From contig NZ_CADCSU010000125.1 in the NCBI RefSeq assembly GCF_902804475.1, forward strand, positions 1 to 64,000: a stretch of DNA of 64,000 bases. The letters run 5' to 3'. Below the pieces are notes generated by a model. It was not told the DNA's origin. It saw only the letters and a program-made list of their open reading frames with translations, and searched no databases. Shown in pieces: positions 44,360 through 52,787 of this stretch (position 1 is the stretch's first letter; each line of letters starts with the position of its first letter). The position numbers and the translations under genes are program-made. Source of the stretch: Flavobacterium bizetiae (GTDB lineage: Bacteria > Bacteroidota > Bacteroidia > Flavobacteriales > Flavobacteriaceae).

Positions 44360-45018
44360 TACAGATAAGACTGAACAATTTTATGAATAGTCTGACCTAA
44401 GAAAGTATCATCTGTTGGGTCTCCAATTGCACTAAATTTCCATTCTCCATTACGTTTGTAAAGTTTACCCATAATGATCGAACGCTTGTTTACATATTGT
44501 GAATCTGCAGAAACATTATACGAAGCAAATTCTGAAACTACACGTGTTGGAGTACCTTCGTACATTCTGATTTTTGCGTAAGGAATTTGAGAGAAATCTT
44601 CTTTTCCTGCGTTATTTAAAAAGAAAAATATCTGATTAACTTTTGGATCAACTTTAGAAAGGTCAACTGTAATAATTTCATTGTCTAAACCATCATCTCC
44701 GCCTGTGTCTCCTGCAAGGTCATCTCCGGTATGTTTTAAAGCTCCGTCAACACTAAGCAATTTACCTTTTGGAAGTCCAAATTGCTGTAATACTTCTACT
44801 CTGTATAACGGAGAATACAAATGATCACAAAGTTTATTTTGATCATCAATTAGCACACAGCTCAAATCTAAGTCGATTTCTACTACGTTTTTTGATAATC
44901 CTAAAAATCCTTTGGTTTCGATTGCTCCCCAGTTTACACCAACGCAAAAATTTGTTAATGTTTCGCCGCTTGTTTTTCTTAAGTCAATTTTTTGTCCTTT
45001 GGTTAAGTTAATTGCCAT
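44359..45018 (-). CDS. TerD family protein
   Basis: A 219-residue TerD-fold protein (calcium-binding, cytoplasmic). It starts MAINLTKGQKIDLRKTSGET and keeps the acidic site VEIDLDLSCVLIDDQNK, HTGDDLAGDTGGDDGLDNE and the IPYAKIRMYEGTPTRV variation. The ATKLE-type C-terminal block KRNGEWKFSAIGDPT is present. With 47689 it forms the longer-type TerD pair (RVxxEFA motif), distinct from the three shorter ones. Confidence 0.93.
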   Translation of the reverse strand: MAINLTKGQKIDLRKTSGETLTNFCVGVNWGAIETKGFLGLSKNVVEIDLDLSCVLIDDQNKLCDHLYSPLYRVEVLQQFGLPKGKLLSVDGALKHTGDDLAGDTGGDDGLDNEIITVDLSKVDPKVNQIFFFLNNAGKEDFSQIPYAKIRMYEGTPTRVVSEFASYNVSADSQYVNKRSIIMGKLYKRNGEWKFSAIGDPTDDTFLGQTIHKIVQSYL

Positions 45019-45039
45019 AGTTTTTTAATAAGGTTTAAA

Positions 45040-45591
45040 TTAATTATATTTATTTAAATAATCTTGTAAGCCGCCTTTCATTCCAATACCAACTGCTTCA
45101 AATTTCCACTCATTATTTCTTTTATAAATTCTTCCAAACTCTACTGCAGTTTCTATAGAAAAATCTTCATCAAGCTCGTATTTTACTAATTCTGTATTGG
45201 TTTGATCCAGAATTCTGATATATGAATTTCTAATCTGTCCAAAGTTTTGTCTTTTTGTATCGGCATGGTGAATCGTTACAACAAATGAAATTTCATGAAC
45301 ATCCGGAGATATTGTAGATAAATCAATTTGTATTTTTTCATCATCTCCATCTCCTGCACCTGTTAGGTTGTCTCCAGTATGAGTTACCGCTCCATCAGGT
45401 GATTTTAAATTGTTGTAATAAACGAAATGGTTGTCATTTGGAATTTTGCCATTTGCACCAACCAAAAAAACTGAAGCATCTAAATCAAAATCTGAACCTG
45501 TATTACTTGAGTTACTGTCCCACCCAAGTCCTACAATAAATTTTGGTGCGTCAATACTTTGTCTTTGACCTTTTTCTAAGTTAATTGCCAT
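45040..45591 (-). CDS. TerD family protein
   Basis: A 183-residue TerD paralogue with GSDFDLDASVFLVG, HTGDNLTGAGDGDDE and QNFGQIRNSYIRI; the C-terminus KRNNEWKFEAVGIGMKGGLQ is standard. Acidic residues for calcium are complete. Very similar to 48302 and 50399, so arose by local duplication. Encoded 21 bp ahead of the 219-residue TerD gene. Confidence 0.95.
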   Translation of the reverse strand: MAINLEKGQRQSIDAPKFIVGLGWDSNSSNTGSDFDLDASVFLVGANGKIPNDNHFVYYNNLKSPDGAVTHTGDNLTGAGDGDDEKIQIDLSTISPDVHEISFVVTIHHADTKRQNFGQIRNSYIRILDQTNTELVKYELDEDFSIETAVEFGRIYKRNNEWKFEAVGIGMKGGLQDYLNKYN

Positions 45592-45603
45592 TTTATTTAT
45601 TCT

Positions 45604-46572
45604 TTAATTAATATTAATATTCAACATTGTTTTTAAAATATTCGTTTGCTCGTCGACGTTTTGTAAATCTTCTAAAAAGTCTACAGACGATATTTTATTT
45701 AAATAATCTTTTAAAACCTCCTGTACACTTTCAGGAAGAGAGGTTTTAATGGTACTTAATTCTAACTCCAATAGAGTGTTTTTATCTCTCAACTGCGCAA
45801 TAATTTCTTCTTTAGCCGAATTATTCTTTGAAAGATCAACTACTTTTTCCATGTCATTTTCGATGAAAGAAAAAGATTTTTCGTTTCCAACAAAAATAAA
45901 TTTGTCGTTAGAATCTCTAAATTCATACACCTCAATAATCTCATTGTTACAAACTAAGCCGCATAAAAATTTAATTTTAAAATTAAGTATGTTAAGTCGG
46001 CCTAAGAGTTTTTTCTCAAACTTAACGTACTTGTTTTCATAATTTTTTTTATTGGCGGTAGTCAGTTTTTCATATTGGTCGATATTAATTTCTCTGTAAT
46101 ATTCTGATTTAATTCCATCAGAAAAAGACATTATATCGTTCCAGTCAAAAAAACTATTACTGTCTGTTGCAAAAATCTGATACAGCTGCTCAATTTTTTT
46201 TGACATTTTTTGGGCATGCTCTTTTGTTTGATTAGAGAATTTCTCTTCTCCTATTTCAAAATTCATTTTCGAAATGATATCTCCGTTGATATATATTTCA
46301 TCAGAAATGAGAGTATACTGCTGTTCTTTAGATTTTTTTATTTTTTGAAACAAGTCGATCAGACTATTAGTAAACTGAATATGAAACAGTTCCAACTTAT
46401 TAATATCTAATGATTGGTTCTTTTGAAAAAGGGAATGGATTACTTTTGTCCTTACCAAAACTCCAACAAAATCCTTGTGGTTAAAAAAATTGGATAACAA
46501 TTTTAAAACCACAAGCTTTCTGTTACTATCTTTTATTATCTGAACGTACCTTTCCTCTTCCTCTTGCTGCAT
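45604..46572 (-). CDS. Hypothetical protein of the Ter operon (coiled coil)
   Basis: A 322-residue soluble protein, lysine and glutamate rich. Residues about 10-170 are mostly helical, 190-240 strand-like, and 240-290 a coiled coil (NNSAKEEIIAQLRDKNTLLE). No family recognised. It is placed between TerD and the TelA-like gene with gaps of 12 and 21 bases, so its product is likely part of the complex; an adaptor role is a guess. Confidence 0.65.
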   Translation of the reverse strand: MQQEEEERYVQIIKDSNRKLVVLKLLSNFFNHKDFVGVLVRTKVIHSLFQKNQSLDINKLELFHIQFTNSLIDLFQKIKKSKEQQYTLISDEIYINGDIISKMNFEIGEEKFSNQTKEHAQKMSKKIEQLYQIFATDSNSFFDWNDIMSFSDGIKSEYYREINIDQYEKLTTANKKNYENKYVKFEKKLLGRLNILNFKIKFLCGLVCNNEIIEVYEFRDSNDKFIFVGNEKSFSFIENDMEKVVDLSKNNSAKEEIIAQLRDKNTLLELELSTIKTSLPESVQEVLKDYLNKISSVDFLEDLQNVDEQTNILKTMLNININ

Positions 46573-46593
46573 TCCGTTAATTCCTTATTCTTT

Positions 46594-47682
46594 TTAACTT
46601 ATAACCCCTTTTTTTAATTCTACTTCAAGGCTTTGTAATCCTTCATCAAGCTGTCTGCGGGTTGCTGTACCTTGTTCGTGAATTTGCTTTACCTCGTTTA
46701 AAGTATCTATTAATGATTTGGTTGTCATTTTTAATGTCTCTAATGAAACGACGGTATTTTCATTTTCTTTGGCTACTTCAATACTATTTTGTTTTAGCAT
46801 TTCTGCATTTTTCTGTAAAATGGTATTTGTAGTTTCAGATACTCTTCGCTGAACTTCAATATTTTGTTTTTGTCTTTGAAGCGCTACGGCAAGAGTAAGC
46901 TGGTTTTTCCAAACCGGCATTGTTGTAGTCAGGATAGACTGCGCTTTTTCGGCAATTGATGTGTTGTTGTTTTGAACCACACGTATTTGCGCTAAAGATT
47001 GCAACATAATGAAACGAACAATTTTCATATCGGCCAAACGCTTGTCTAAACGATTGATGAAATTTCTTTTGTCTGAAATTTGATAATCCTGATATTGAGA
47101 CGGATTACCTTCCATTACCGCAAGTTCTTCGTTTAATTCTTTAAAACGAATCTGACCTGCAATAATATGCTTTTCCATTTCTTTTATAAGGCCAACATTT
47201 CCGTCAAACATAGTTTGAAGGGCGCTGTTGTCTTTTACAGAATTGATCATTCCGGCTTTTACCTTATTACTGATTTTGTCAATATTAACGGTAATTTTAT
47301 CGTATTGCTGGAATAACTTTTTTACATCGACTACTAATTTATTCAGTAACGGAATTTTAGAAAGAAAGCGTTTAAACGGTCCCTGATCAAGCTGATCTAC
47401 ATCAACATAATTTAATTCTGTTAACAAATCATTGATCAAAGTTCCTACTTCGCCAGAGTTATATGTTCTGACATTCGTTAAGAAAGTATCACTTTGTTTG
47501 GCTATCGAATTTTGAATTTCGGCTCCATAATTTAAAATCGAATTCGCATCATTTTCGTTTAACTGGTTCGAAATTGATTTGAAATTATTTACTTCAGCTT
47601 CTGAGATTGAAGTTAAATTCACATTACCATCTTTGTCAATCAAAGCGGTATTTTCCTGAGTAACTAATTGATTTTCTTCCAT
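46594..47682 (-). CDS. TelA-like toxic anion resistance family protein
   Basis: A 362-residue helical protein of the TelA family (PF05816). Characteristic: LSKIPLLNKLVVDVKKLFQQ, DKISNKVKAGM, AIMEGN-like VMEGNPSQYQD, and the long C-terminal helices ending in QLDEGLQSLEVELKKGV. TelA proteins accompany TerD-type clusters and are needed for resistance to tellurite and some other stresses; the molecular role is not settled. Six bases separate it from the TerD gene at 47689. Confidence 0.9.
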   Translation of the reverse strand: MEENQLVTQENTALIDKDGNVNLTSISEAEVNNFKSISNQLNENDANSILNYGAEIQNSIAKQSDTFLTNVRTYNSGEVGTLINDLLTELNYVDVDQLDQGPFKRFLSKIPLLNKLVVDVKKLFQQYDKITVNIDKISNKVKAGMINSVKDNSALQTMFDGNVGLIKEMEKHIIAGQIRFKELNEELAVMEGNPSQYQDYQISDKRNFINRLDKRLADMKIVRFIMLQSLAQIRVVQNNNTSIAEKAQSILTTTMPVWKNQLTLAVALQRQKQNIEVQRRVSETTNTILQKNAEMLKQNSIEVAKENENTVVSLETLKMTTKSLIDTLNEVKQIHEQGTATRRQLDEGLQSLEVELKKGVIS

Positions 47683-47688
47683 TTTAGA

Positions 47689-48297
47689 TTATAGGTGATT
47701 TTGTTGAATTGTAACGATAGTCTGCTCTAACTTTTTATCACTGGTTGGAACTCCAACGGCACTAAATTTCCACTCTTCATTTCTTTTATAAAATACGCCT
47801 AAAACCATAGAAACGTTTCCGGCAAAAGTTGCATCATTTGCAATATCAAAACGTGCAAATTCCTGGCTTACTTTAGTAGGTGTTCCTTCGTAGATACGGA
47901 TAGAAGCAAAAGGAATATCTTTAAAATCCTGCCCTCTAAAACTATTAATAAAAAATGCAACATGGTTTGCTGATGGTGTTAACTGCGAAAAATCTAAAGT
48001 GATTACTTCGTTATCTAAACCGTCATCCCCATTTAAATCTCCTGTTAAATCATCTCCGCTGTGTTTAATCGCACGATCGTTTGAAATTAATTTTCTGAAA
48101 TTTACAGAATCGATATGATTTTTTTTGTCATCATAAACAGCACAACTTGCATCTAAATCTACCGCTTCTTTTTTAGTTCCAAAAAAACCTTTTTTCTCGA
48201 TTGCACCCCAATTTACACCAACACAAATGTTTTGTAATTTAGAACCATTACTTTTTTCAAGATTTATACGTTGTCCTTTTTCTAAGTTAATTGCCAT
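47689..48297 (-). CDS. TerD family protein
   Basis: A 202-residue TerD paralogue of the longer kind: start MAINLEKGQRINLEKSNGSK, VDLDASCAVYDDKKN, HSGDDLTGDLNGDDGLDNE, then FASIRIYEGTPTKVSQEFAR. All acidic positions are kept. Pairs in sequence with 44359. Starts 4 bp from the TerD gene upstream. Confidence 0.94.
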   Translation of the reverse strand: MAINLEKGQRINLEKSNGSKLQNICVGVNWGAIEKKGFFGTKKEAVDLDASCAVYDDKKNHIDSVNFRKLISNDRAIKHSGDDLTGDLNGDDGLDNEVITLDFSQLTPSANHVAFFINSFRGQDFKDIPFASIRIYEGTPTKVSQEFARFDIANDATFAGNVSMVLGVFYKRNEEWKFSAVGVPTSDKKLEQTIVTIQQNHL

Positions 48298-48301
48298 GTT
48301 T

Positions 48302-48856
48302 TTAGTTATATTTATTTAAATAATCTTCTAATCCGCCTTTCATTCCAACACCCATTGCTTCAAATTTCCATTGCCCGTCTTTATTGTAAATTCTTCCAAA
48401 TTCAACAGCAGTTTCTATAGAGAAATCCTCTTCTAATTCGTATTTTACCATTTCGGTATTATTGCTATCGTCTACAATTCGGATAAACGAATTTCTAACT
48501 TGTCCAAAGTTTTGTTTTCTGCTTACAGCATCATGAATGGTAACAACAATACAAATTTCTTTTACAGCCGGGTTTATTTTGGTAAGATCAATTTTTACCT
48601 GCTCATCATCTCCATCACCATCTCCTGTTAAATTATCACCTGTATGAATTACGGCCTCATCCGGAGATTTAAGATTATTGTAAAAAACAAAATGAGAATC
48701 AGATAAAATTTTTCTGTTATCACCTAATATAAAAACAGATGCATCAAGGTCAAAACCTGATCCCGTGCTGCTATTGTTTGTATCCCATCCTAAACCAATT
48801 GTAAATTTTGGAGCGTTTATATTTTCGCGCTGTCCTTTTTGTAAGTTGATAGCCAT
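48302..48856 (-). CDS. TerD family protein
   Basis: A 184-residue TerD paralogue with GSGFDLDASVFILG, HTGDNLTGDGDGDDE and QNFGQVRNSFIRI; C-terminus KDGQWKFEAMGVGMKGGLE. Closest in sequence to 45040. Starts 3 bp after the phosphoribosyltransferase gene stop codon. Confidence 0.95.
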   Translation of the reverse strand: MAINLQKGQRENINAPKFTIGLGWDTNNSSTGSGFDLDASVFILGDNRKILSDSHFVFYNNLKSPDEAVIHTGDNLTGDGDGDDEQVKIDLTKINPAVKEICIVVTIHDAVSRKQNFGQVRNSFIRIVDDSNNTEMVKYELEEDFSIETAVEFGRIYNKDGQWKFEAMGVGMKGGLEDYLNKYN

Positions 48857-48859
48857 AGT

Positions 48860-49666
48860 TTAATCTATTTTAATTACATTAATGTTTGTTTTATATTCTA
48901 AAATCTGGTGGTAATTATTACTTATCGCCAAATGAAATAATTCATCACTTTTTTTGGAAGAAATACTATTTATTAGAAACCCAAATTCATCTTCGTTTAA
49001 ACTTAAAATGAATTTCACTATTCTCGTATTATATTGAAAATGTTCACTATTAATAACCGAAATAATATCTTCAACATTTTTAATATCAAAATAATTATAA
49101 TGATTTTCGATTTTAGGGTGAATCTCTTTATTTGCCAGTTCTGCGAAATAAACAAAAATAAAATCTCCGTTTACATCGTACTGATTCAATATTTTATTTA
49201 CAGTATGTTCATGACTTCCGGTTATTTTAATGTCATCAACAAAAATGCAGAGCTTATTATTAATAAAATTTCGGTCAATATAATACGTATCATTAGAAAT
49301 TAAATTTACCCTTTCGTTAAAATCTAAATTTCCATAATCTGTAACGTAAGTTTGGTTTCTGTAAATTTTTGACTCTATACTGGCTTTTTTACCATTTCTG
49401 AATAAAAAGCTGTTCAATTCTTTTTTGAAGTAATAGCACAAAAAGTTTGAAGCGGTTGGTATTGACAAATATGGACTTGGTAAAATAACAATTTCCTCGT
49501 CTGAAAGAAGCAACTCCCTAAACTGATATACAAATCCGGCAAATAAATCTTTGGCAAATTTTTCTGCATAGAATCTGTCACCAAATTTAAATCGGCTGTA
49601 TTCTTTTTCTTCAAAAGGGCAATTATCTTTGTCGACAATTTTATGTAGGCTGTAACTTTTATTCAC
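48860..49666 (-). CDS. Phosphoribosyltransferase-like protein of the Ter operon
   Basis: A 268-residue type-I phosphoribosyltransferase-like protein. The PRPP loop is LCIFVDDIKITGSHEHTVNK (DD then TGSHEHT), residues about 137-156; the upstream IVILPSPYLSIPTASNFLCYY forms the first strand and hood. In Ter clusters such proteins belong to a proposed nucleoside-like metabolite module, together with a HAD phosphatase, which is indeed the neighbour here. Substrate unknown. Confidence 0.82.
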   Translation of the reverse strand: MNKSYSLHKIVDKDNCPFEEKEYSRFKFGDRFYAEKFAKDLFAGFVYQFRELLLSDEEIVILPSPYLSIPTASNFLCYYFKKELNSFLFRNGKKASIESKIYRNQTYVTDYGNLDFNERVNLISNDTYYIDRNFINNKLCIFVDDIKITGSHEHTVNKILNQYDVNGDFIFVYFAELANKEIHPKIENHYNYFDIKNVEDIISVINSEHFQYNTRIVKFILSLNEDEFGFLINSISSKKSDELFHLAISNNYHQILEYKTNINVIKID

Positions 49667-49668
49667 TT

Positions 49669-50334
49669 TTAATTTTTTAGTAAATGCGCTTCAAATCCAA
49701 AATTGATTGCGCCATTATAATCTGCAATACTATTATCTCCAATATGCAGTACTTCGTTTTTTTCTATTTTTTTTGATTCTTTTACTTGTTCAAAAACCAA
49801 CTGAAAAATTTCTTTGTTTGGTTTTGAAAATCCTACTTCGTCAGAATAAATCTGAAAAGAAATAAAATCAGCCAATTCATAATGCGAGATCAGTTTTCTT
49901 AAACTTTTTCCTTTTATGAATCCGGTATTACTCAATATATTAATTGATTTTCCTTCTGCAACTATTTCTTCAAACTGAAGTTTAATGTCCGGAAAAATCA
50001 ATTCTGGTTTATTGTTAAAAAATAAAGCTTCTGTTTCGTCATAAAACGCTGCTAATCTATCTAAACCGTTTGACTCTAAATTTACCTCGAGGGCGCCTAA
50101 AATTAGATAATAAATCTCGTATGTACTTAAATTTAATCCTGTTTTTTCGTTAATATTGTTGCATAAAACATCATAATATCGCACTACCTCAGATACTTTT
50201 TCTATAGATGCATTTATTTCAAAAAAGTCTTTAAACAATAGATTTCTCTTTTGTTTAAATTCGGGATTAGATCGTATTAATGTTAACCATAAATCAAAAG
50301 AAAAATGGTTGTGATTTTTGTAATTTAATTTCAA
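49669..50334 (-). CDS. HAD family hydrolase of the Ter operon
   Basis: A 221-residue haloacid dehalogenase-like phosphatase. Motif I FSFDLWLTLIRS (nucleophile D; the second position W is common in this branch), motif II NILSNTGFI, motif III lysine in GFSKPNKEIFQLV and motif IV VLHIGDNSIADYNGAINFG. Two bases separate it from the phosphoribosyltransferase gene, so the two proteins probably act in sequence on one metabolite. Confidence 0.9.
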   Translation of the reverse strand: MKLNYKNHNHFSFDLWLTLIRSNPEFKQKRNLLFKDFFEINASIEKVSEVVRYYDVLCNNINEKTGLNLSTYEIYYLILGALEVNLESNGLDRLAAFYDETEALFFNNKPELIFPDIKLQFEEIVAEGKSINILSNTGFIKGKSLRKLISHYELADFISFQIYSDEVGFSKPNKEIFQLVFEQVKESKKIEKNEVLHIGDNSIADYNGAINFGFEAHLLKN

Positions 50335-50398
50335 AATCTGGTTTTAAAAAAGATGAAAAGATTATGTTTTGAATGGGTATACTTATTTTTTAAATACA

Positions 50399-50974
50399 CT
50401 ATTTTATTATTTCTCCAGAAAAGTATTTTTCAAGGAAAAAACCTAAATCTGCTCTATATCCAATACCAGAAGCTTCAAATCTCCATTGATTATTGCGTTT
50501 GTATAATCTTCCGAATTCAACTCCCGTTTCAACCGAAAAATCTTCATCCAATTCGTATTTGGCAATTTCTTCTCCGTTTGCATCGTCTACAATTCTAATA
50601 TAGGAATTTCTAACCTGACCAAAATTTTGTTTTCTTCTTTCAAAATCTTCGATAGTAACTACAAAAAGAATCTCCTGTACATTTGGATCAATTTTACTTA
50701 GATCTACTTTTATTGCCTCGTCGTCATCTCCATCACTGTTACCTCCCGTTGGATCATCTCCGGTATGCTCCAGAGCACCATCAGGGGAATTTAAATTATT
50801 ATAAAAAACGAAGTAATTTTCACCTAGAAGTTTACGATCAGAGTTGATCATTATAGCAGAAGCATCCAAATCAAATTCATGACCTGTTCCTTCATTTGGA
50901 TCCCAGCCTAAGCCTACAGAAATTCTGGACAGTCCAATGTCAATCTTTTGTCCTTTTTGTAAATTTATTGCCAT
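50399..50974 (-). CDS. TerD family protein (first gene of the Ter run)
   Basis: A 191-residue TerD paralogue: MAINLQKGQKIDIGLSRISV, GHEFDLDASAIMIN, HTGDDPTGGNSDGDDDEA (acidic loop longer than in the others) and KRNNQWRFEASGIGYRADLG. It begins the run of minus-strand genes and is preceded by about 240 bases without a frame on that strand, where the main promoter should be; no exact consensus is found there. Confidence 0.94.
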   Translation of the reverse strand: MAINLQKGQKIDIGLSRISVGLGWDPNEGTGHEFDLDASAIMINSDRKLLGENYFVFYNNLNSPDGALEHTGDDPTGGNSDGDDDEAIKVDLSKIDPNVQEILFVVTIEDFERRKQNFGQVRNSYIRIVDDANGEEIAKYELDEDFSVETGVEFGRLYKRNNQWRFEASGIGYRADLGFFLEKYFSGEIIK

Positions 50975-51154
50975 TATTATAATTCTTTATTAAATTTTAA
51001 ATTATACAATGATACAAAAAGCAAAGTAAGTAAAAATGTGGGATTCCGTAAAAGGCGAAATATTTATTAACAAAGTGGCAATTTTCGGAAAAAAATTAGA
51101 GCAACTTTCAAAAATCTAACTTTATATTCTACCTGATAGTTTCAACAAAATAGG

Positions 51155-51162
51155 TATATTTG
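51155..51162 (+). promoter_or_regulatory. -7 element TATATTTG of the DUF983 gene
   Basis: Exact TAnnTTTG. Transcription would start near 51169, upstream of both possible ATGs (51218, 51275). The -33 box is weak. Confidence 0.5.
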
Positions 51163-51274
51163 TATTATTCTTCTTAAAAAGATTTAAAAGTAATTTTTCC
51201 TTTACTACAAAAGGAATATGTTTCCTAAAAAAAGAAAAAACTCCGCAAGAGAATATCAAATAATACTTATCATA

Positions 51275-51658
51275 ATGTTGAAAAAAGGATCGAAACTAAA
51301 TAGTATTTTAACAGGAAGTTGTCCAAAATGCCAAAAAGAAAGCATGTATTCAGACAAAAATCCGCTTCACTTGACTAAAGTTCTAAAAATGAACGATCAT
51401 TGTAGCCATTGTGGATTTAAATATCAAATTGAACCTTCGTTTTTTTATGGCGCAATGTATGTAAGTTACGGATTGAATGTTGCCGTAGGAATTGCTGCTT
51501 TTATTGTATCGTTTATATTCTTTAAAACTACAATCGAAGAGTCTTTTATTGCAATCGTTATTACTTTGATTGTATTGTTTCCGTTTGTTTTACGACTTTC
51601 AAGAAATCTATACATTAATATGTTCGTTTCTTACGATCCTAAGGCCGGTCAGAAGTAA
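51275..51658 (+). CDS. DUF983 domain-containing membrane protein
   Basis: A 127-residue protein with a zinc-ribbon-like head (GSCPKCQKES and DHCSHCGFKYQ) and two hydrophobic helices (ALNVAVGIAAFIVSFIFF-like and FIAIVITLIVLFPFVL). This is the DUF983 layout. The start is set at 51275 (MLKKGSKLNSIL), the usual family start; the ATG at 51218 would add a basic 19-residue leader. Its 3' end overlaps that of the convergent oxidase gene by 20 bp. Confidence 0.85.
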   Translation: MLKKGSKLNSILTGSCPKCQKESMYSDKNPLHLTKVLKMNDHCSHCGFKYQIEPSFFYGAMYVSYGLNVAVGIAAFIVSFIFFKTTIEESFIAIVITLIVLFPFVLRLSRNLYINMFVSYDPKAGQK

Positions 51659-52712
51659 GACTTTTTAAATATCTTTTATGAAATCTTTTAATATCAATTT
51701 CGCGAGTTAGAGGAATTTCATTTTCAATATAATCATAAAGCACTTTTGCCATTGATGGCCCCAGCATAACTCCTCTTGTTCCTAATCCGTTAAGAACATG
51801 AAGTGATTTAAATTCTTCGTGGGTTCCTATCAATGGTCTTCGGTCTTTTACTGTAGGGCGAACTCCGCCGTAATGCTCTACAATCTCGAAGTCGCAATCG
51901 ATAATTTCTTTTATTCGGTCTATTAATTCTTGTTTTCCTGCCTCGGTAGGTAAATCGGTTTTATCTTCCCAGTTGTATGTAGCGCCAACTTTAAACAAAT
52001 CATTTCCCATAGGCAAGATAAAAACACTTGTATTCATAATAACATCCAGGTCTAAATCCGGAGCTTTTATTACAAACATTTCTCCTTTAGTCCCGTCGAG
52101 AGGAAGATAATTAAAAAAGGGATTTTTATGCAGTCCAAATCCTTCTGCAAAAACAATATTACGTGCCTGAATGTTTTTATACTGAACTCCATAATCGAAA
52201 AACTCAATATAAGCATAATCAAAAAACTGATTTAAAAGCAAATCATTCTCTTGCAGATATTCTCTATAGGTATCTAAAAGCAACATGGTATCTACATAAC
52301 CCGTATGCAGAACTTCGCCATAATCATAAGGGGAATTGATACCTTTATATTTTTTAGAAATGATTTTTGTAGATAAAAAAGGCGCCAGATTTATTTTATC
52401 TGAAGCTGCAAACCAATTATTTTGTTCTTCAATAGAGAAAAACTTTCTAAGTATGGGAAGTTTATAATTAAACTTGGTTTGTAATTTGGCTTCAATGTGA
52501 TTGTAGAAATCATTCATTAGAACTAATTGTTCCTGGGCGTTCCAAACTTCGCTAAATCTCTTTAAAATAACCGGATTATAAAAACCTCCCGCTACTCTAG
52601 AAGATACCTGAGACATATTATCTACTATTAAAATAGATTTATTGTTTTTAAGGGCAACTTCTGCAAAAGAAATTCCGGCCAATCCGGATCCGACAATTAA
52701 ATAGTCTAACAT
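51639..52712 (-). CDS. FAD-dependent oxidoreductase (DAO family)
   Basis: Cytoplasmic 357-residue flavoprotein of the D-amino-acid oxidase/glycine oxidase type. The dinucleotide motif is DYLIVGSGLAGISFAEVAL at the N-terminus, and the C-terminal FAD site is VLNGLGTRGVMLGPSMAKVL. The GGVRPTVKDRRPLIGTHE stretch is also typical. Substrate is an amine or amino acid, not identified. The gene follows gldO on the same strand after a terminator. Confidence 0.88.
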   Translation of the reverse strand: MLDYLIVGSGLAGISFAEVALKNNKSILIVDNMSQVSSRVAGGFYNPVILKRFSEVWNAQEQLVLMNDFYNHIEAKLQTKFNYKLPILRKFFSIEEQNNWFAASDKINLAPFLSTKIISKKYKGINSPYDYGEVLHTGYVDTMLLLDTYREYLQENDLLLNQFFDYAYIEFFDYGVQYKNIQARNIVFAEGFGLHKNPFFNYLPLDGTKGEMFVIKAPDLDLDVIMNTSVFILPMGNDLFKVGATYNWEDKTDLPTEAGKQELIDRIKEIIDCDFEIVEHYGGVRPTVKDRRPLIGTHEEFKSLHVLNGLGTRGVMLGPSMAKVLYDYIENEIPLTREIDIKRFHKRYLKSLTSDRP

Positions 52713-52732
52713 GTGTAAAGGATAAAAAATAA

Positions 52733-52766
52733 AAAAACTCTTAATACAAAGGTACTAAGAGTTTTT
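52733..52766 (-). terminator. Terminator of gldO
   Basis: AAAAACTCTTA / TAAGAGTTTTT stem with a 12-base loop, 22 bases after the gldO stop codon. Confidence 0.8.
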
Positions 52767-52787
52767 GTATTAATGTAATTTAGGGAC

